Assembly: GCA_021801605.1 (NCBI GenBank)
Contig: JAJYXU010000152.1
Coordinates: 1 to 45,732, forward strand
Direction: 5' to 3'
Length of the DNA: 45,732 nt
Origin: Bacteroidota bacterium
GTDB taxonomy: Bacteria > Bacteroidota > Ignavibacteria > Ignavibacteriales > Melioribacteraceae
Shown here: positions 24,512 to 34,932 of the stretch, piece by piece
How positions within the stretch are numbered: the first letter of the stretch is position 1
Layout of the letters: every line of letters begins with the position of its first letter
Notes under the pieces: generated by a model
Databases searched by the model: none
The model's input: the letters and a program-made list of their open reading frames with translations, nothing else
Told to the model about the DNA's origin: nothing
Made by a program: the position numbers and the translations under genes

Positions 24512-25084
24512 ATGCAGCGAGCAATATTTTTGGATCGTGACGGCACAATCAACCACGATCCCGGTTACATCAAAGATCCATCAGAAATAATAATTCTTGC
24601 CGGAGTAGCCGAAGGAATTAAAAAACTGAAAAAAGATTTCGGCTTCAAGATGATTGTTATATCAAATCAGGCAGGAGTTGCAAAGGGATTGATGACGCGC
24701 GAAGATGTTGAGGCAGTCAACCTTAGAATAAACGAATTGTTGATGATTGAAGGTGCTTCTATTGATGCATTCTACTATTGCCCTCACCATCCGGATATTG
24801 ACCCGCCGGAAAAATCAATTTGTAGGAAACCTTCTCCATTTATGATTGTTCAAGCTGCAGAAGATTTTAAGATTGATCTATCACAGTCTTACATGTTTGG
24901 CGATAAATCGAGCGATATTGAGTGTGGAATCAATGCCGGTCTAAAAACTGTTTTGCTAATTAGTGAATCTATTGAAAAAGAAATTTCTACCTTGCATAAT
25001 CTTGGAAAAAAGCCCAATTTTACAGCCGCTGATTTTAACGAAGCGTGCGATTTTGTAATCAAAGATTTATCCGGAGGAAATTAA
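24512..25084 (+). CDS. gmhB: HAD-IIIA phosphatase, GmhB type (heptose-1,7-bisphosphate 7-phosphatase)
   Basis: A 190-residue HAD phosphatase. The catalytic DRDGT (Asp 8, Asp 10), the SNQAG second motif and FGDKSSDIECG third motif are intact. The zinc loop CPHHP...C is characteristic of GmhB, which dephosphorylates heptose bisphosphate for LPS inner-core synthesis; a histidinol-phosphatase-like role is the alternative. I use the ATG at 24512, three bases after a TTG that directly follows the glgA stop. Confidence 0.85.
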   Translation: MQRAIFLDRDGTINHDPGYIKDPSEIIILAGVAEGIKKLKKDFGFKMIVISNQAGVAKGLMTREDVEAVNLRINELLMIEGASIDAFYYCPHHPDIDPPEKSICRKPSPFMIVQAAEDFKIDLSQSYMFGDKSSDIECGINAGLKTVLLISESIEKEISTLHNLGKKPNFTAADFNEACDFVIKDLSGGN

Positions 25085-26278
25085 TTGATCAGATTTTTGC
25101 GTTTGTCTTTTTTTGCAGTAGCGCTTACCGTTATTTTCATCTCGTGTAATCAAGATCCTACTTCAGTCGGTGCCAACTTAGTATCAGAACAAGACCAATT
25201 TACTTTTAATCAACTTGATAGCTATGAATCTAATATTTCTCAAAAATCTGCATGGTCTCAGTTCACACCAAAACTTGGAACTTCACAATATGTTCTTCTT
25301 GGCAAGACTTCCTATGCGGAATCTTCGATGCTTCTGCTTTACAATATATATTTGCCCGATTCACTCTTAGCAAGATTAAAAGCGGGTGAATTACTTGTAA
25401 AATCTGCTTCACTGAAAATGATCCCAAAATATACTCTTGGTGATAATTCAGCATCCTTTGATTTCTCGGTCTATCAAATTAGAAGTCCTTGGACTGAGAA
25501 TGGATTTGACAGGGATAGTCTTTCTAAACTAAGTTACGACGTGAGTGATATCAAATCGAACCTGATAACAACCGATACTACAATCAACTTCAATTTAAAC
25601 ACTAATGTCGTAAAAGAATGGTTGATGCGTAAAGCAGATAGTACAGCGGCACCTAAAAATTATGGTCTTATTTTTAAGCCAAAGCCGTCAACACAGAAAA
25701 TTTTAGGATTCCTAGGAATTCAAGGCACAGCCGCCACTAATGAATCTATTCTTAATGTTATTTTAGAGCGTCCATCTACCGGTTATAAAGATACAATCAA
25801 TGTTTCACCTTATGAAGATGTTCACGTAGTAACTGGGACTTTACCAACTACCAGCAGTAATTTTTATCTCGAAGGCGGTTACTCTCTTAGAAGCACTCTC
25901 TTTTTTGATATCTCATCATTGGCAAAAAATTCTATAATTAATAAAGCAATTTTAGATTTAACTGTTGATGAATCTAATTCGCTTGATGGTTCACTCAAAT
26001 CAGATTCTGTTTATGTCCAGTTGTTAGCAGACAGCACTTCCAGGCGTCTGACGAGCGATAGCGTCTACTCTGTTCTGTTGAAGCGAACCGGAAATGTTTT
26101 TTCCGGAGATATATCATGGATAGTTCAAAAATGGCTGAGCGGTGTTGATAATCAAGGAGTGATAATAAGTCTTGTAGACGAATACTCTACGGCAGCTCGA
26201 ATTGCATTTTACGGTAGTAAGGATCCCAATAAAGCATTGCGTCCTAAACTCAAAATAACTTATATGCAGAAAAAATAA
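25085..26278 (+). CDS. Large envelope lipoprotein, DNRLRE/DUF4270-like
   Basis: A 397-residue lipoprotein with a TTG start supported by a strong GGAGG 7-11 bp upstream. Lipobox VIFISC (Cys about 21), followed by NQDPTSVGANLV. Two beta-rich halves each resemble the DNRLRE fold: WTENGFDRDSL and later FFDISSLAKNSIINKAILDL, closing with the typical RPKLKITY end. The precise function is unknown; it probably sits on an outer-membrane leaflet. The following outer-membrane protein is 3 bp downstream, so the two are co-expressed. Confidence 0.75.
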   Translation: MIRFLRLSFFAVALTVIFISCNQDPTSVGANLVSEQDQFTFNQLDSYESNISQKSAWSQFTPKLGTSQYVLLGKTSYAESSMLLLYNIYLPDSLLARLKAGELLVKSASLKMIPKYTLGDNSASFDFSVYQIRSPWTENGFDRDSLSKLSYDVSDIKSNLITTDTTINFNLNTNVVKEWLMRKADSTAAPKNYGLIFKPKPSTQKILGFLGIQGTAATNESILNVILERPSTGYKDTINVSPYEDVHVVTGTLPTTSSNFYLEGGYSLRSTLFFDISSLAKNSIINKAILDLTVDESNSLDGSLKSDSVYVQLLADSTSRRLTSDSVYSVLLKRTGNVFSGDISWIVQKWLSGVDNQGVIISLVDEYSTAARIAFYGSKDPNKALRPKLKITYMQKK

Positions 26279-26281
26279 TTC

Positions 26282-27523
26282 ATGAGACAATTAAAAATTT
26301 TCATACTGTTTTTATTCTCAGCATCTCTGGTTCTTGCTGACGGCGGTTCAATATATTCACGGTTTGGACTTGGTGATCTACATTCTCCTTTTTCTGCCAG
26401 AAGATTTGCCATGGGTGAATTGGGAATAGCATTAAGTGATAAAAACTACTTGAGTTTTATCAATCCGGCAGGTCTAAACGAACTACAGTTTACACGCTTT
26501 GAAACCGGTTTTCTTTATACCGGAGACAATGCTCAAAATTCTGCGTTATCAGTGTTTCATACCAATTTACACTTTAATGGTTTGATGACCGGGTTTCCAA
26601 TTGACCATGATTATGGAATTTCTTTCGCTATCGGATTAGTACCATTCTCAGATGTCGCTTATGAAGTTTTGCAAACTCAGAGTAATCCTTTAGTTGATGA
26701 TCACACTGTTAGGTTTTCAGGAGAAGGCGGAATTTCAAAATTTGTTATGGGCGCATCTTACCGTTTGCCTCTCGATTTTGCACTTGGTGTTACTTATGAT
26801 TATTACTTCGGCAGAATAGGAAATAATTCATCTGTTACTTTTGTGTCCGGTTCCACAATGCGAAATGCTTCTTATCACAGAGAAACAAGTTATCATGGAA
26901 TTGGTCTTTCTGCCGGGTTGATCTCCAGCAATCTTTCTAAAATTTTAGGCATAAGTGATTTAAAAGATTTTAAAATTGGTTTGGTCTTCAGTCCTGAAGT
27001 TACATTATCTGCGGATAGTGTGGATAATTCCACATCATCAATTGGAACCATCGCAATTTCTTCAGGTTCGTCAAAAACTAAGTTGCCATACAAGTTGGGA
27101 GTTGGTGCTTCATTCAACTTGATTAATAAGTATACATTTGTTTTAGATTATTTATACCAGCCGTTCAGTCAATTCACAAACAACGGATTCCAATCAAGCA
27201 ATCTGCAAGATTATTATAAAATGAGTTTAGGATTTGAATTCCGGGATTCTGAAAATCGTTCTGATTCTTTCTGGGATCATATAACGTTGAGAACCGGTAT
27301 CAGTTATGAACAGTCTCAGTACAAAATAAACGGTTACGGCATTAATCAGTTTTCAATATATGGCGGCGTTGCTTTTCCAATCAGTTATGATAACACGATC
27401 GATCTTGGTCTTCAATATGGAAAAAGGGGAACTACAGATAATAATTTGATTTCTGAGAATATTTTTAAGTTTAATGTCACTTTGAGTCTGGGAGAAATTT
27501 GGTTCCTTCGCACCGATAGGTGA
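26282..27523 (+). CDS. Outer-membrane protein, FadL/PorV-like family
   Basis: A 413-residue protein with a signal peptide (ends LVLADG). The opening SIYSRFGLGD, SARRFAMGELGIALSD and FINPAGLNELQFTRFETG is the pattern of FadL/PorV-like barrels in this phylum. Regular amphipathic strands follow to the C-terminus. Substrate unknown. It is co-transcribed with the lipoprotein upstream. Confidence 0.75.
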   Translation: MRQLKIFILFLFSASLVLADGGSIYSRFGLGDLHSPFSARRFAMGELGIALSDKNYLSFINPAGLNELQFTRFETGFLYTGDNAQNSALSVFHTNLHFNGLMTGFPIDHDYGISFAIGLVPFSDVAYEVLQTQSNPLVDDHTVRFSGEGGISKFVMGASYRLPLDFALGVTYDYYFGRIGNNSSVTFVSGSTMRNASYHRETSYHGIGLSAGLISSNLSKILGISDLKDFKIGLVFSPEVTLSADSVDNSTSSIGTIAISSGSSKTKLPYKLGVGASFNLINKYTFVLDYLYQPFSQFTNNGFQSSNLQDYYKMSLGFEFRDSENRSDSFWDHITLRTGISYEQSQYKINGYGINQFSIYGGVAFPISYDNTIDLGLQYGKRGTTDNNLISENIFKFNVTLSLGEIWFLRTDR

Positions 27524-27722
27524 GTCATCTAAATGTAAAATATTTTATGGTTTCTGCTTTCATCCAATACTTTTCCCCTCTCAATAACGAAACACTCCAT
27601 CGTTCTAAGAACAATTCTTTTAAAAACTTTATTTTGAATTCATCATGTAGAACACCATATTTAAGATGAAAATTTTATTCTGCAATATCTAATTCATGAA
27701 ATAAAAATAAGCCGATACTAAC

Positions 27723-29018
27723 ATGTCAAACTACTTACAAAAAGATCAAGAAGCATTTAAAATTGCTCAACTCGAACTCAACAGAGAAGAAACCCATCTG
27801 GAATTAATTGCATCGGAAAATTTTGTATCGCTTGCGGTTTTAAATGCAGCAGGCTCTGTTCTTACCAACAAATATGCAGAAGGATACCCGGGTAAAAGAT
27901 ACTATGGCGGATGTGAATTTGTTGATATGGCGGAAGACCTTGCACGCGAACGGTTAAAAAAAATATTCGGTGCAGAATATGTCAATGTTCAGCCGCATAG
28001 CGGCTCTCAAGCTAATATGGCAGTCTATATGACCTTGCTTAAACCCGGAGATACTATCCTCGGTTTGAGTCTTGACCATGGCGGACATTTAACACATGGT
28101 TCCCCTGTAAATTTCTCGGGTCAAATTTATCATGCTGCTGGATATTCATTAAACAAAGAAACAAAACTTCTCGATTATAATTTGATTGAAGATTTAGCTA
28201 AAAAAGAAAAACCAAAATTGATTGTAATGGGTGCTAGCGCATATTCGCGCGATTGGGATTATGAAAAATTTAGAATGATTGCTGATAAAGTTGGCGCACT
28301 CTTAATGATGGATATGGCTCATCCTGCTGGATTGATTGCGAAAAGTTTACTGAACAATCCGCTTCCATATTGTGATGTTGTAACTTCAACCACACATAAA
28401 ACTTTGCGTGGTCCCAGAGGCGGAATTATTCTGATGGGAAAGGATCGTGAAAATCCATTCGGCATTAAAACTCTTAAAAGTGATCGCCTAAAATTAATGT
28501 CGGAAATGCTTGACAGCATGGTAATGCCCGGAATTCAAGGCGGTCCATTAATGCATATAATTATGGCAAAAGCTGTTGCATTTGGAGAAATTCTTCAAGA
28601 TTCATTTGCCGATTATGCTAAACAAATTATTAGAAACGCAAAGACTCTTGCCGGTGAAATGACATCGCTTGGATACGATATTGTCTCTGGAGGAACAGAT
28701 AACCATCTGATGCTAATTGATTTGACAAGCAAGAATTTAAGCGGAAAGAAAATTGAGAATACTCTTGGTTCAGCGGGAATGACTGTTAACAAAAACATGA
28801 TTCCGTTTGATACTAAGAGCCCATTTGTAACAAGCGGAATAAGAATTGGTACACCTGCTGTTACAACACGTGGTATGAAAGAAAACGAAATGAAAATAAT
28901 TGCGTCATTCATTGATAGAGCAATCAAAAATGTTGAAAATGAAACGGCACTTGCACAAATTAAAAAAGAAGTTGCCGAACTGTGCGGAAAATTTCCATTG
29001 TATCCAGAACTTACTTAG
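27723..29018 (+). CDS. glyA: Serine hydroxymethyltransferase
   Basis: A 431-residue PLP enzyme converting serine and THF to glycine and methylene-THF. The PLP lysine is in [14 protein letters not shown] (Lys 226); [29 protein letters not shown] and [12 protein letters not shown] are standard. No clear Shine-Dalgarno sequence precedes the ATG. The 199-bp upstream gap shows no recognisable riboswitch. tatC follows after 9 bp. Confidence 0.97.
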   Translation: MSNYLQKDQEAFKIAQLELNREETHLELIASENFVSLAVLNAAGSVLTNKYAEGYPGKRYYGGCEFVDMAEDLARERLKKIFGAEYVNVQPHSGSQANMAVYMTLLKPGDTILGLSLDHGGHLTHGSPVNFSGQIYHAAGYSLNKETKLLDYNLIEDLAKKEKPKLIVMGASAYSRDWDYEKFRMIADKVGALLMMDMAHPAGLIAKSLLNNPLPYCDVVTSTTHKTLRGPRGGIILMGKDRENPFGIKTLKSDRLKLMSEMLDSMVMPGIQGGPLMHIIMAKAVAFGEILQDSFADYAKQIIRNAKTLAGEMTSLGYDIVSGGTDNHLMLIDLTSKNLSGKKIENTLGSAGMTVNKNMIPFDTKSPFVTSGIRIGTPAVTTRGMKENEMKIIASFIDRAIKNVENETALAQIKKEVAELCGKFPLYPELT

Positions 29019-29027
29019 AGACTACCA

Positions 29028-29807
29028 TTGGCAGAATCGGAAGAAAAATTGTTCCCAGAATCGGTTCCTTCCGGAGAAGAAGGAAATTCAAAGAACGAAG
29101 TTGAGATGACTTTTCTCGATCATCTTGAAGAATTGAGATGGAGGATTATCTATTCTCTTATTGGAATTTTGATCGGAACGGCAATAGCCCTCTACTTCAG
29201 CGATTTCTTTGTTGATAAAGTTTTGTTACTACCTGCCAGGACAGCTAATTTTAAATTGCAAAATCTAAGACCGTTTGGACAATTGTTCCTTTATTTTCAG
29301 ACGGCAATGGTTATAGGATTGATAATCAGCTTTCCTAATGTAATTTACCAGCTTTGGAAGTTCATTGCGCCTGCTCTCAAGCAGAAAGAAAAAAAATACA
29401 TTAAATGGATTGTACTCTTTACAACTTTCTGTTTTATCTGTGGTATAGTATTCGGATATTTTTTAATGCTTCCGCTTACACTAAAATTTGCAGCGGGATT
29501 TGGTACTCAAGCAATTGCAAACAATTTTGCTTTGGATGAATATTTATCAATTGTTCTCAGTATAATTTTAGGCGCCGGTTTAGTTTTTGAATTGCCTATG
29601 CTTTCGTTCTTTCTTTCTAAAATTGGAATTTTAACTCCAAAGTTGATGAGAAAATATCGGCGCCATTCAATTGTTATTATTATGATCCTTGCAGCATTTT
29701 TATCACCGGGAACAGATCCGGTTTCTCAAGTTATGCTTGCCATTCCATTGGTTTTCTTATACGAAATAAGTATTATTGTTTCGAAAATATTTCAAAAGAA
29801 ACCTTGA
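29028..29807 (+). CDS. tatC: Sec-independent (Tat) translocase subunit TatC
   Basis: A 259-residue inner-membrane protein with six membrane helices and an N-terminal acidic tail. TatC signatures: MTFLDHLEELRWRIIYSL, FPNVIYQLWKFIAPALKQKEK with the Tat-signal-binding face, and FLSPGTDPVSQVMLAIPL near the end. The TTG start at 29028 is tentative; ATG 29106 would remove the acidic tail but keep the conserved domain. It is relevant to the Tat-type signal of ActB downstream. Overlaps the next gene by 4 bp. Confidence 0.92.
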   Translation: MAESEEKLFPESVPSGEEGNSKNEVEMTFLDHLEELRWRIIYSLIGILIGTAIALYFSDFFVDKVLLLPARTANFKLQNLRPFGQLFLYFQTAMVIGLIISFPNVIYQLWKFIAPALKQKEKKYIKWIVLFTTFCFICGIVFGYFLMLPLTLKFAAGFGTQAIANNFALDEYLSIVLSIILGAGLVFELPMLSFFLSKIGILTPKLMRKYRRHSIVIIMILAAFLSPGTDPVSQVMLAIPLVFLYEISIIVSKIFQKKP

Positions 29808-30784
29808 CGAATAAATCTCTCTCTGAAATAAATCATACGATTGAAAATGAGCTTAAGGAATTTAATAAGCTTTTCAGTCAAGCTTTAAAATCAAAAGTTG
29901 CTCTTCTTGAACTAATCACTCGTTACCTCCTAAAACAAAAAGGGAAGAAAATACGTCCACTTCTTGTTTTGCTCTCAAGTAATATTTGCGGCGGAATTAA
30001 AGAGCGCAGTTACCGAGGTGCATCTTTAGTAGAACTGCTTCATACTGCAACTCTTGTTCACGATGATGTGGTTGATAATGCTGAAACCCGCCGTAGTTTT
30101 CCGTCTATTAATGCGGTATGGAAAAATAAAATTGCAGTACTTATGGGAGATTATCTTCTTTCGCGCGGTTTAATGCTTGCCGTTGATGGGAATGATTTTG
30201 ATTTTCTCCGCGTCATCACAAACACTGTTAAACGAATGTCTGAAGGAGAACTACTCCAGATCAGTAAAACCAGAAAATTGAATATTGATGAAGAAACATA
30301 TTTCCGAATTATTTCTGATAAAACTGCTTCTTTACTTTCCACTTGTTGCGAAATAGGCGCTCGTGCATCTACCGAAGAGATGGACAAAATTTCTGCAATG
30401 AGAGAATTTGGAGAGAATCTCGGTATTGCATTTCAAATCCGAGATGATATTCTTGACTACATCGGTACCAAAAAAGTTTTTGGCAAACCTCTCGGGGGAG
30501 ATATAAAAGAAAAAAAAATTACGCTTCCTTTAATCTACGCACTAAAACAATCTCCTAAAGAAGAGAATAGTAAAATCATAAAACTGATTAAAAACGGTGC
30601 AAAGAAATCTGACATTGATGAAGTAATTTCATTCGTTAAGAAATATGACGGAATCAATTATGCAGATAAAGTCGCTGTTGAATATACCAATAGAGCGTTA
30701 AACAATCTAAAAATATTCGGTGAATCCGAATCGCGTAATGCGCTCGAATCATTGGTAAGTTTTGTTGTTGAAAGAATAAATTAA
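29804..30784 (+). CDS. Polyprenyl diphosphate synthase (long-chain, octaprenyl/heptaprenyl type)
   Basis: A 326-residue trans-prenyltransferase. The first Asp-rich motif is LVHDDVVDNAETRRS, the second FQIRDDILDYIG, with KGKKIRPLLVLLSS for the IPP site. It probably makes the isoprenoid tail of menaquinone, which would feed the respiratory complexes downstream; product length cannot be read with certainty. TTG start overlapping the tatC stop. Confidence 0.9.
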   Translation: MTNKSLSEINHTIENELKEFNKLFSQALKSKVALLELITRYLLKQKGKKIRPLLVLLSSNICGGIKERSYRGASLVELLHTATLVHDDVVDNAETRRSFPSINAVWKNKIAVLMGDYLLSRGLMLAVDGNDFDFLRVITNTVKRMSEGELLQISKTRKLNIDEETYFRIISDKTASLLSTCCEIGARASTEEMDKISAMREFGENLGIAFQIRDDILDYIGTKKVFGKPLGGDIKEKKITLPLIYALKQSPKEENSKIIKLIKNGAKKSDIDEVISFVKKYDGINYADKVAVEYTNRALNNLKIFGESESRNALESLVSFVVERIN

Positions 30785-30948
30785 TCCTTTAAACATCCCA
30801 TATAGAAGAATATTAATCCACGTGCCGAAGTTCTCTGAAAAAAAATCAGTTGATTAGCTTCTGTGTCCGGTAAAAAAATATTATTGTAGCCATAGTTTTT
30901 TTTATTTTTTTTGGGATAGAATAATCCGATGATATTTTTGGATTTCAT
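30781..30948 (-). CDS. Possible small protein (55 aa), convergent with polyprenyl synthase
   Basis: A minus-strand ORF with ATG at 30948 and an AAAGGAAAT ribosome site directly upstream. It starts basic (MKSKNIIGLFYPKKNKKNYG) and ends NQLIFFQRTSARGLIFFYMG plus a few residues. Composition looks protein-like but I recognise no family. Its stop overlaps the last codon of the polyprenyl synthase. Otherwise the 30785-31097 gap holds only AT-rich DNA. Confidence 0.35.
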   Translation of the reverse strand: MKSKNIIGLFYPKKNKKNYGYNNIFLPDTEANQLIFFQRTSARGLIFFYMGCLKD

Positions 30949-31097
30949 ATTTCCTTTATTATCTTTGTCCACTAAATTTTTGATAAGTATACATCTTATC
31001 CTTTTCTATTATCTGACACTGATGCTTGGATAATAATTTATTAATATTTATTTATAGAAATAATTTACAAGAACATTTTCTTATTTACAGGAATTAA

Positions 31098-31667
31098 ATG
31101 AAGAGAACGGTACTGGATTATGCACTAAAGATTCGCCTGCCTTTAACATTATTCGTTGTTGTGGTCTCGTTCATGTTAACCTTCTACATTTCAAGACCGG
31201 AAAGAGACAGCGTTGGTTATGCACCAGAGCAGCCAATTAAATTTTCTCATAAGCTGCACGCCGGGCAAATGACAATTGATTGTCAGTACTGTCATATTGG
31301 TGTTGCAAAGGAACGCCATGCAATAATTCCATCTGTAAATATTTGTATGAACTGCCACACTGTTGCACGCAAAGATAAACCGGAAATAATCAAACTTACT
31401 CGTTATTATGAAACCGGAGTACCAATTCCATGGAAACGAATTTATAAAGTGCCGGAGTATGCATATTTCAATCATAGCGTTCATGTGAATAAACAAATTG
31501 ATTGCGTTAGCTGCCACGGCAATGTAAAAGAAATGGAAGTTGTTAAAGAAGTAAAACCGTTTACGATGACTGCATGTTTAGATTGTCATAGAAATCCGCA
31601 TGACAATTTGCCCTATCTGCAAAAAGTAAATATTGGTCCGGAGAATTGTTCGGCTTGTCATCGTTAA
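31098..31667 (+). CDS. actA: Alternative complex III subunit ActA, pentaheme cytochrome c
   Basis: A 189-residue membrane-anchored periplasmic cytochrome with one N-terminal helix (about 13-31) and five CXXCH heme sites: CQYCH (62), CMNCH (83), CVSCH (136), CLDCH (160) and CSACH (184). It carries electrons from ActB toward cytochrome c in the quinol:cytochrome c oxidoreductase. FSHKLHAGQMTIDCQYCH is typical of the family. It starts the act operon; the AT-rich region upstream should hold the promoter. Confidence 0.93.
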   Translation: MKRTVLDYALKIRLPLTLFVVVVSFMLTFYISRPERDSVGYAPEQPIKFSHKLHAGQMTIDCQYCHIGVAKERHAIIPSVNICMNCHTVARKDKPEIIKLTRYYETGVPIPWKRIYKVPEYAYFNHSVHVNKQIDCVSCHGNVKEMEVVKEVKPFTMTACLDCHRNPHDNLPYLQKVNIGPENCSACHR

Positions 31668-31684
31668 TAATATTAGAGGTGAAG

Positions 31685-31861
31685 ATGGAGAGTATGAATA
31701 GAAATAAATTTTTTACTACTCTGGGTAAGAGTACATTACTGTTGGCAATTGCCTCTGCCATCCCGTTTAATTTTTTTTCAAAATTATCTAAAGTCTCCAC
31801 AGAAAAGAAAATTAAAATTGCAATTCATCCTTCTTCAGTTAAACGAAATAATAAGGTCTAA
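31685..31861 (+). CDS. Small protein (58 aa) between actA and actB
   Basis: I place the start at ATG 31685, with AGAGGTGA upstream. The product has an N-terminal NRNKFFTTLGKSTLLLAIAS stretch that resembles a Tat-like signal lacking the second Arg, then one hydrophobic segment and a basic tail containing IAIHPSSVKRN. It ends 2 bp before actB, so it is clearly in the operon. It could be a small accessory subunit of complex III, or an assembly factor; no known family recognised. Confidence 0.6.
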   Translation: MESMNRNKFFTTLGKSTLLLAIASAIPFNFFSKLSKVSTEKKIKIAIHPSSVKRNNKV

Positions 31862-31863
31862 AA

Positions 31864-34800
31864 ATGAGTGATTCTTTGAATTCGTCAGATAAAAAAGAAT
31901 TATGGAAAAGTTTGCAAGATTATAATAACGATCCGGAATCTCTGAAATTCAAGCACAACGAATTTTTAGAAGAGGTAACAGAGAAATTCGATCCCGAAAA
32001 AATTTCCGGAATATCACGTAGAAAATTTTTAGCTCTCCTTTCAGCTTCTGCTGCTCTTACTGCAACCGCATGTACAAACTACCGCAATAAAGGCGAGATA
32101 ATTCCTTACAACAATCGCCCTGAAGAAGTTTTTCCAGGCACAGCCAACTACTATGCATCAACTTGCAACGGATGCGGACAGGCATGCGGTATTTTAATAA
32201 AGACACGCGAAGGAAGACCAATAAAAATTGACGGCAATCCTGATCACCCGATCAATCAAGGGAAGATTTGCGCTAAAGGTCAAGCCGGCATTCTAAATCT
32301 ATATGATCCGGAAAGATTACACAATCCGCTGTACAATAGTAAAATTGTTAGCTGGAAAAAAATTGATGATGAAATCATCCCTTCCTTGAACGAAACGCTT
32401 ACTAACGGAAATGAAATTGCCGTTGTTACCGGGTTAATTACTTCCCCGACAACTAAAAAAGTATTAGATGATTTTGTTGTTAAATACCCAAACACAAAAA
32501 TTTATTCTCATACACTTCTTAACGATGAACAGAGAAGAAATGCCTGGTATGAATGTTACGGAACCTATGATTATCCGGCAGTAAAGTTTGATGAAGCAAA
32601 TATAATTCTTGCCTTAGATGCTGATTTTCTTGGTAATGAAGGCAATTATATTGAGAACATGAGAAAGTATGCTGCTAAAAGAGAAGTAGTTGGGAAAACT
32701 GATTTTAACCGGCTGTACGTTGCAGAAGGGAGAATGAGCACAACCGGAATGATGGCAGATTACCGTATTAGTCTTTCTCCAACAAAGCAATATCAGTTTG
32801 TAATGACTTTAATTAATGAATTAATAAAAAACGGTTCTGCATTTTCTCTGGATGCATCCGCAAGATCTAAAGTTGAAAAATTTCAGAGTTCTTTTCTGAA
32901 CTCAAGTGAAAAAGAAAAAATTTCTCATTTGATTAATGATTTGAATGCGAACAGAGGCAAAGCGATAATTTATGCAGGCGATACGCTTCCTAAAGAAGTT
33001 CACATCTCTGTTAATTTATTAAATGAGGTCCTTGGCAATATTGAACTTTATGATTATTCATCTGCCTCCAAGTCATTGGTAAAACAATCAACACAACAAG
33101 AAGTATCCAAGCTAGTTGATTCAATGAAGAATGGTAAAGTTGGCGTTGTGGTTCAGTTCGATTGCAATCCCGTTTTTTCATTACCGGAAGATTATGGATA
33201 CTTATCCGCACTCAAAAAAGTTAAAACTGTTATCTCTTTAACGGAAGCAGAGAATGAATCTTCAGCAGCGGGAAATTATACTTTGCCAATAAATCATCCA
33301 TTTGAATCTTGGGGAGATGCAAACGTTCGAAGCGGAGTTTATAGTTTACAGCAGCCTGTAATTTCTCCAATCTTTAATACACGGCAAAAAGAATCTATAC
33401 TTCTAACTTGGATCTCCGGCGATTCCAATTCCTACCAAGAAAATTTTTATCATCAGTATTTGATGAATAATTTCAATGCAACAATCTATACCAAGAAAAA
33501 TCCTCTTGCCGATACTAAAACGTTTTGGTACTCTGCTCTTAATGATGGAGTAGTTCTATTCAATGAGTTATCTCAGCGTGCTAAATTTAATCTGAATGCT
33601 TTTTCAGCTTCGAAAGAAATCAGCTCGGTAACCGATTATACCGTTCATTTGACTGAAAGTTATTTTATTGGTGATGGAAAATTTTCTAATAACGGCTGGT
33701 TGCAAGAAACACCGCACCCCGTTTCGAAAGTTACTTGGGATAATTACGCATCAATATCACCAAAACTTGCAAAACAACTTTCGGTTGAGATGAATGATGT
33801 GGTTGAGGTTAAAGTGAATGGAAAAAGTTTAACCCTCCCGGTTCTCGTCCAGCCAGGAGTTGATCATAACACTATTAACATTGAATTTGGATACGGCAGA
33901 ACCGTTGTTGGCAATGTTGGTAAGGATATCGGATTCAATGCAATTACGCTAATGTCTAAAAATTATTCGTCTTCACCATTTATTTATGAAAACGTATCAA
34001 TAAAAAAAGTTAATGGAACGCATAAACTTGCTTCAACTCAAGAACATCATTCTCTTGATGACACATTCGTAAAAGATATTCACCGTACCAGAAAAATTAT
34101 TCAAGAAGGTACTGTTGAAAAGTATAAGAAGGAATCAAATTTTCTTCATGAAGGGAAAGAAAAACTTTTCAGTATTACAAATGAGCATCAATACACCGGA
34201 CATAAATGGGCAATGGCGATTGATCTAAACAAATGCACAAGCTGCGGAGGATGTGTAACCGCTTGTAATGTTGAAAACAACGTTCCGGTTGTTGGTAAAG
34301 ATCAAGTTCTTAATGGTCGTGAGATGCAGTGGATGAGAATTGATCGTTACTATTCCGGAACTCCGGATGAACCAATAATTAGTAATCAGCCGATGCTTTG
34401 CCAACACTGCGATAACGCACCATGCGAAAATGTTTGTCCGGTAAACGCAACTAATCACAGTCCCGATGGATTGAACCAGATGGTTTATAATCGTTGTGTT
34501 GGAACTCGTTATTGTTCCAATAACTGTCCTTATAAAGTTCGAAGATTTAATTTTTTCAACTTCCGCGATCACTTTGCAGATGCTTATTACGAAAACGATT
34601 TGACCTCTCTTGTTCATAATCCCGAAGTAACAGTCCGTTCTCGTGGTGTGATGGAGAAATGCACATTCTGTGTTCAAAGAATTATGGAAGCTCGTTCAAA
34701 TGCAATTCGCGATGGAAAAGAATTAAAGGGAACTGATGTTGTTACTGCTTGCCAGCAGGCATGTCCAACAACCGCAATTACATTTGGCGATGCCAACGAT

Positions 34801-34932
34801 CCGGATTCATTAGTTTCAAAACTTAGAGAACACGATTTGTCATATCATGTTTTGGAAGAACTGAACGTTAAACCGAATGTTACCTATATAGCCAAACTTC
34901 GGAATACTCATCATTCGCAGGAGATACTGTGA
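31864..34932 (+). CDS. actB: Alternative complex III iron-sulfur subunit ActB (fused MopB-like and ferredoxin domains)
   Basis: A 1022-residue periplasmic subunit with a Tat-variant signal [15 protein letters not shown] (52-66) set back about 50 residues. The N-terminal molybdopterin-oxidoreductase-like domain keeps a CX2CX3CX27C set (Cys 101, 104, 108, 136), then a long middle domain. From about 790 comes the ferredoxin domain: [11 protein letters not shown] (791 on), [13 protein letters not shown] (846 on), [15 protein letters not shown] and CQQAC, enough for four clusters. Electrons pass from the quinol site in ActC through these clusters to ActA. It overlaps actC. Confidence 0.94.
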   Translation: MSDSLNSSDKKELWKSLQDYNNDPESLKFKHNEFLEEVTEKFDPEKISGISRRKFLALLSASAALTATACTNYRNKGEIIPYNNRPEEVFPGTANYYASTCNGCGQACGILIKTREGRPIKIDGNPDHPINQGKICAKGQAGILNLYDPERLHNPLYNSKIVSWKKIDDEIIPSLNETLTNGNEIAVVTGLITSPTTKKVLDDFVVKYPNTKIYSHTLLNDEQRRNAWYECYGTYDYPAVKFDEANIILALDADFLGNEGNYIENMRKYAAKREVVGKTDFNRLYVAEGRMSTTGMMADYRISLSPTKQYQFVMTLINELIKNGSAFSLDASARSKVEKFQSSFLNSSEKEKISHLINDLNANRGKAIIYAGDTLPKEVHISVNLLNEVLGNIELYDYSSASKSLVKQSTQQEVSKLVDSMKNGKVGVVVQFDCNPVFSLPEDYGYLSALKKVKTVISLTEAENESSAAGNYTLPINHPFESWGDANVRSGVYSLQQPVISPIFNTRQKESILLTWISGDSNSYQENFYHQYLMNNFNATIYTKKNPLADTKTFWYSALNDGVVLFNELSQRAKFNLNAFSASKEISSVTDYTVHLTESYFIGDGKFSNNGWLQETPHPVSKVTWDNYASISPKLAKQLSVEMNDVVEVKVNGKSLTLPVLVQPGVDHNTINIEFGYGRTVVGNVGKDIGFNAITLMSKNYSSSPFIYENVSIKKVNGTHKLASTQEHHSLDDTFVKDIHRTRKIIQEGTVEKYKKESNFLHEGKEKLFSITNEHQYTGHKWAMAIDLNKCTSCGGCVTACNVENNVPVVGKDQVLNGREMQWMRIDRYYSGTPDEPIISNQPMLCQHCDNAPCENVCPVNATNHSPDGLNQMVYNRCVGTRYCSNNCPYKVRRFNFFNFRDHFADAYYENDLTSLVHNPEVTVRSRGVMEKCTFCVQRIMEARSNAIRDGKELKGTDVVTACQQACPTTAITFGDANDPDSLVSKLREHDLSYHVLEELNVKPNVTYIAKLRNTHHSQEIL

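Noticed and set aside
27524-27722. Glycine or other riboswitch upstream of glyA
   Set aside because: The 199-bp leader is AT-rich with no conserved aptamer core or paired helices that I could find.
34225-34677. 150-codon minus-strand ORF opposite actB
   Set aside because: It mirrors the conserved ferredoxin domain of actB; the sense-strand cysteine motifs explain the sequence.
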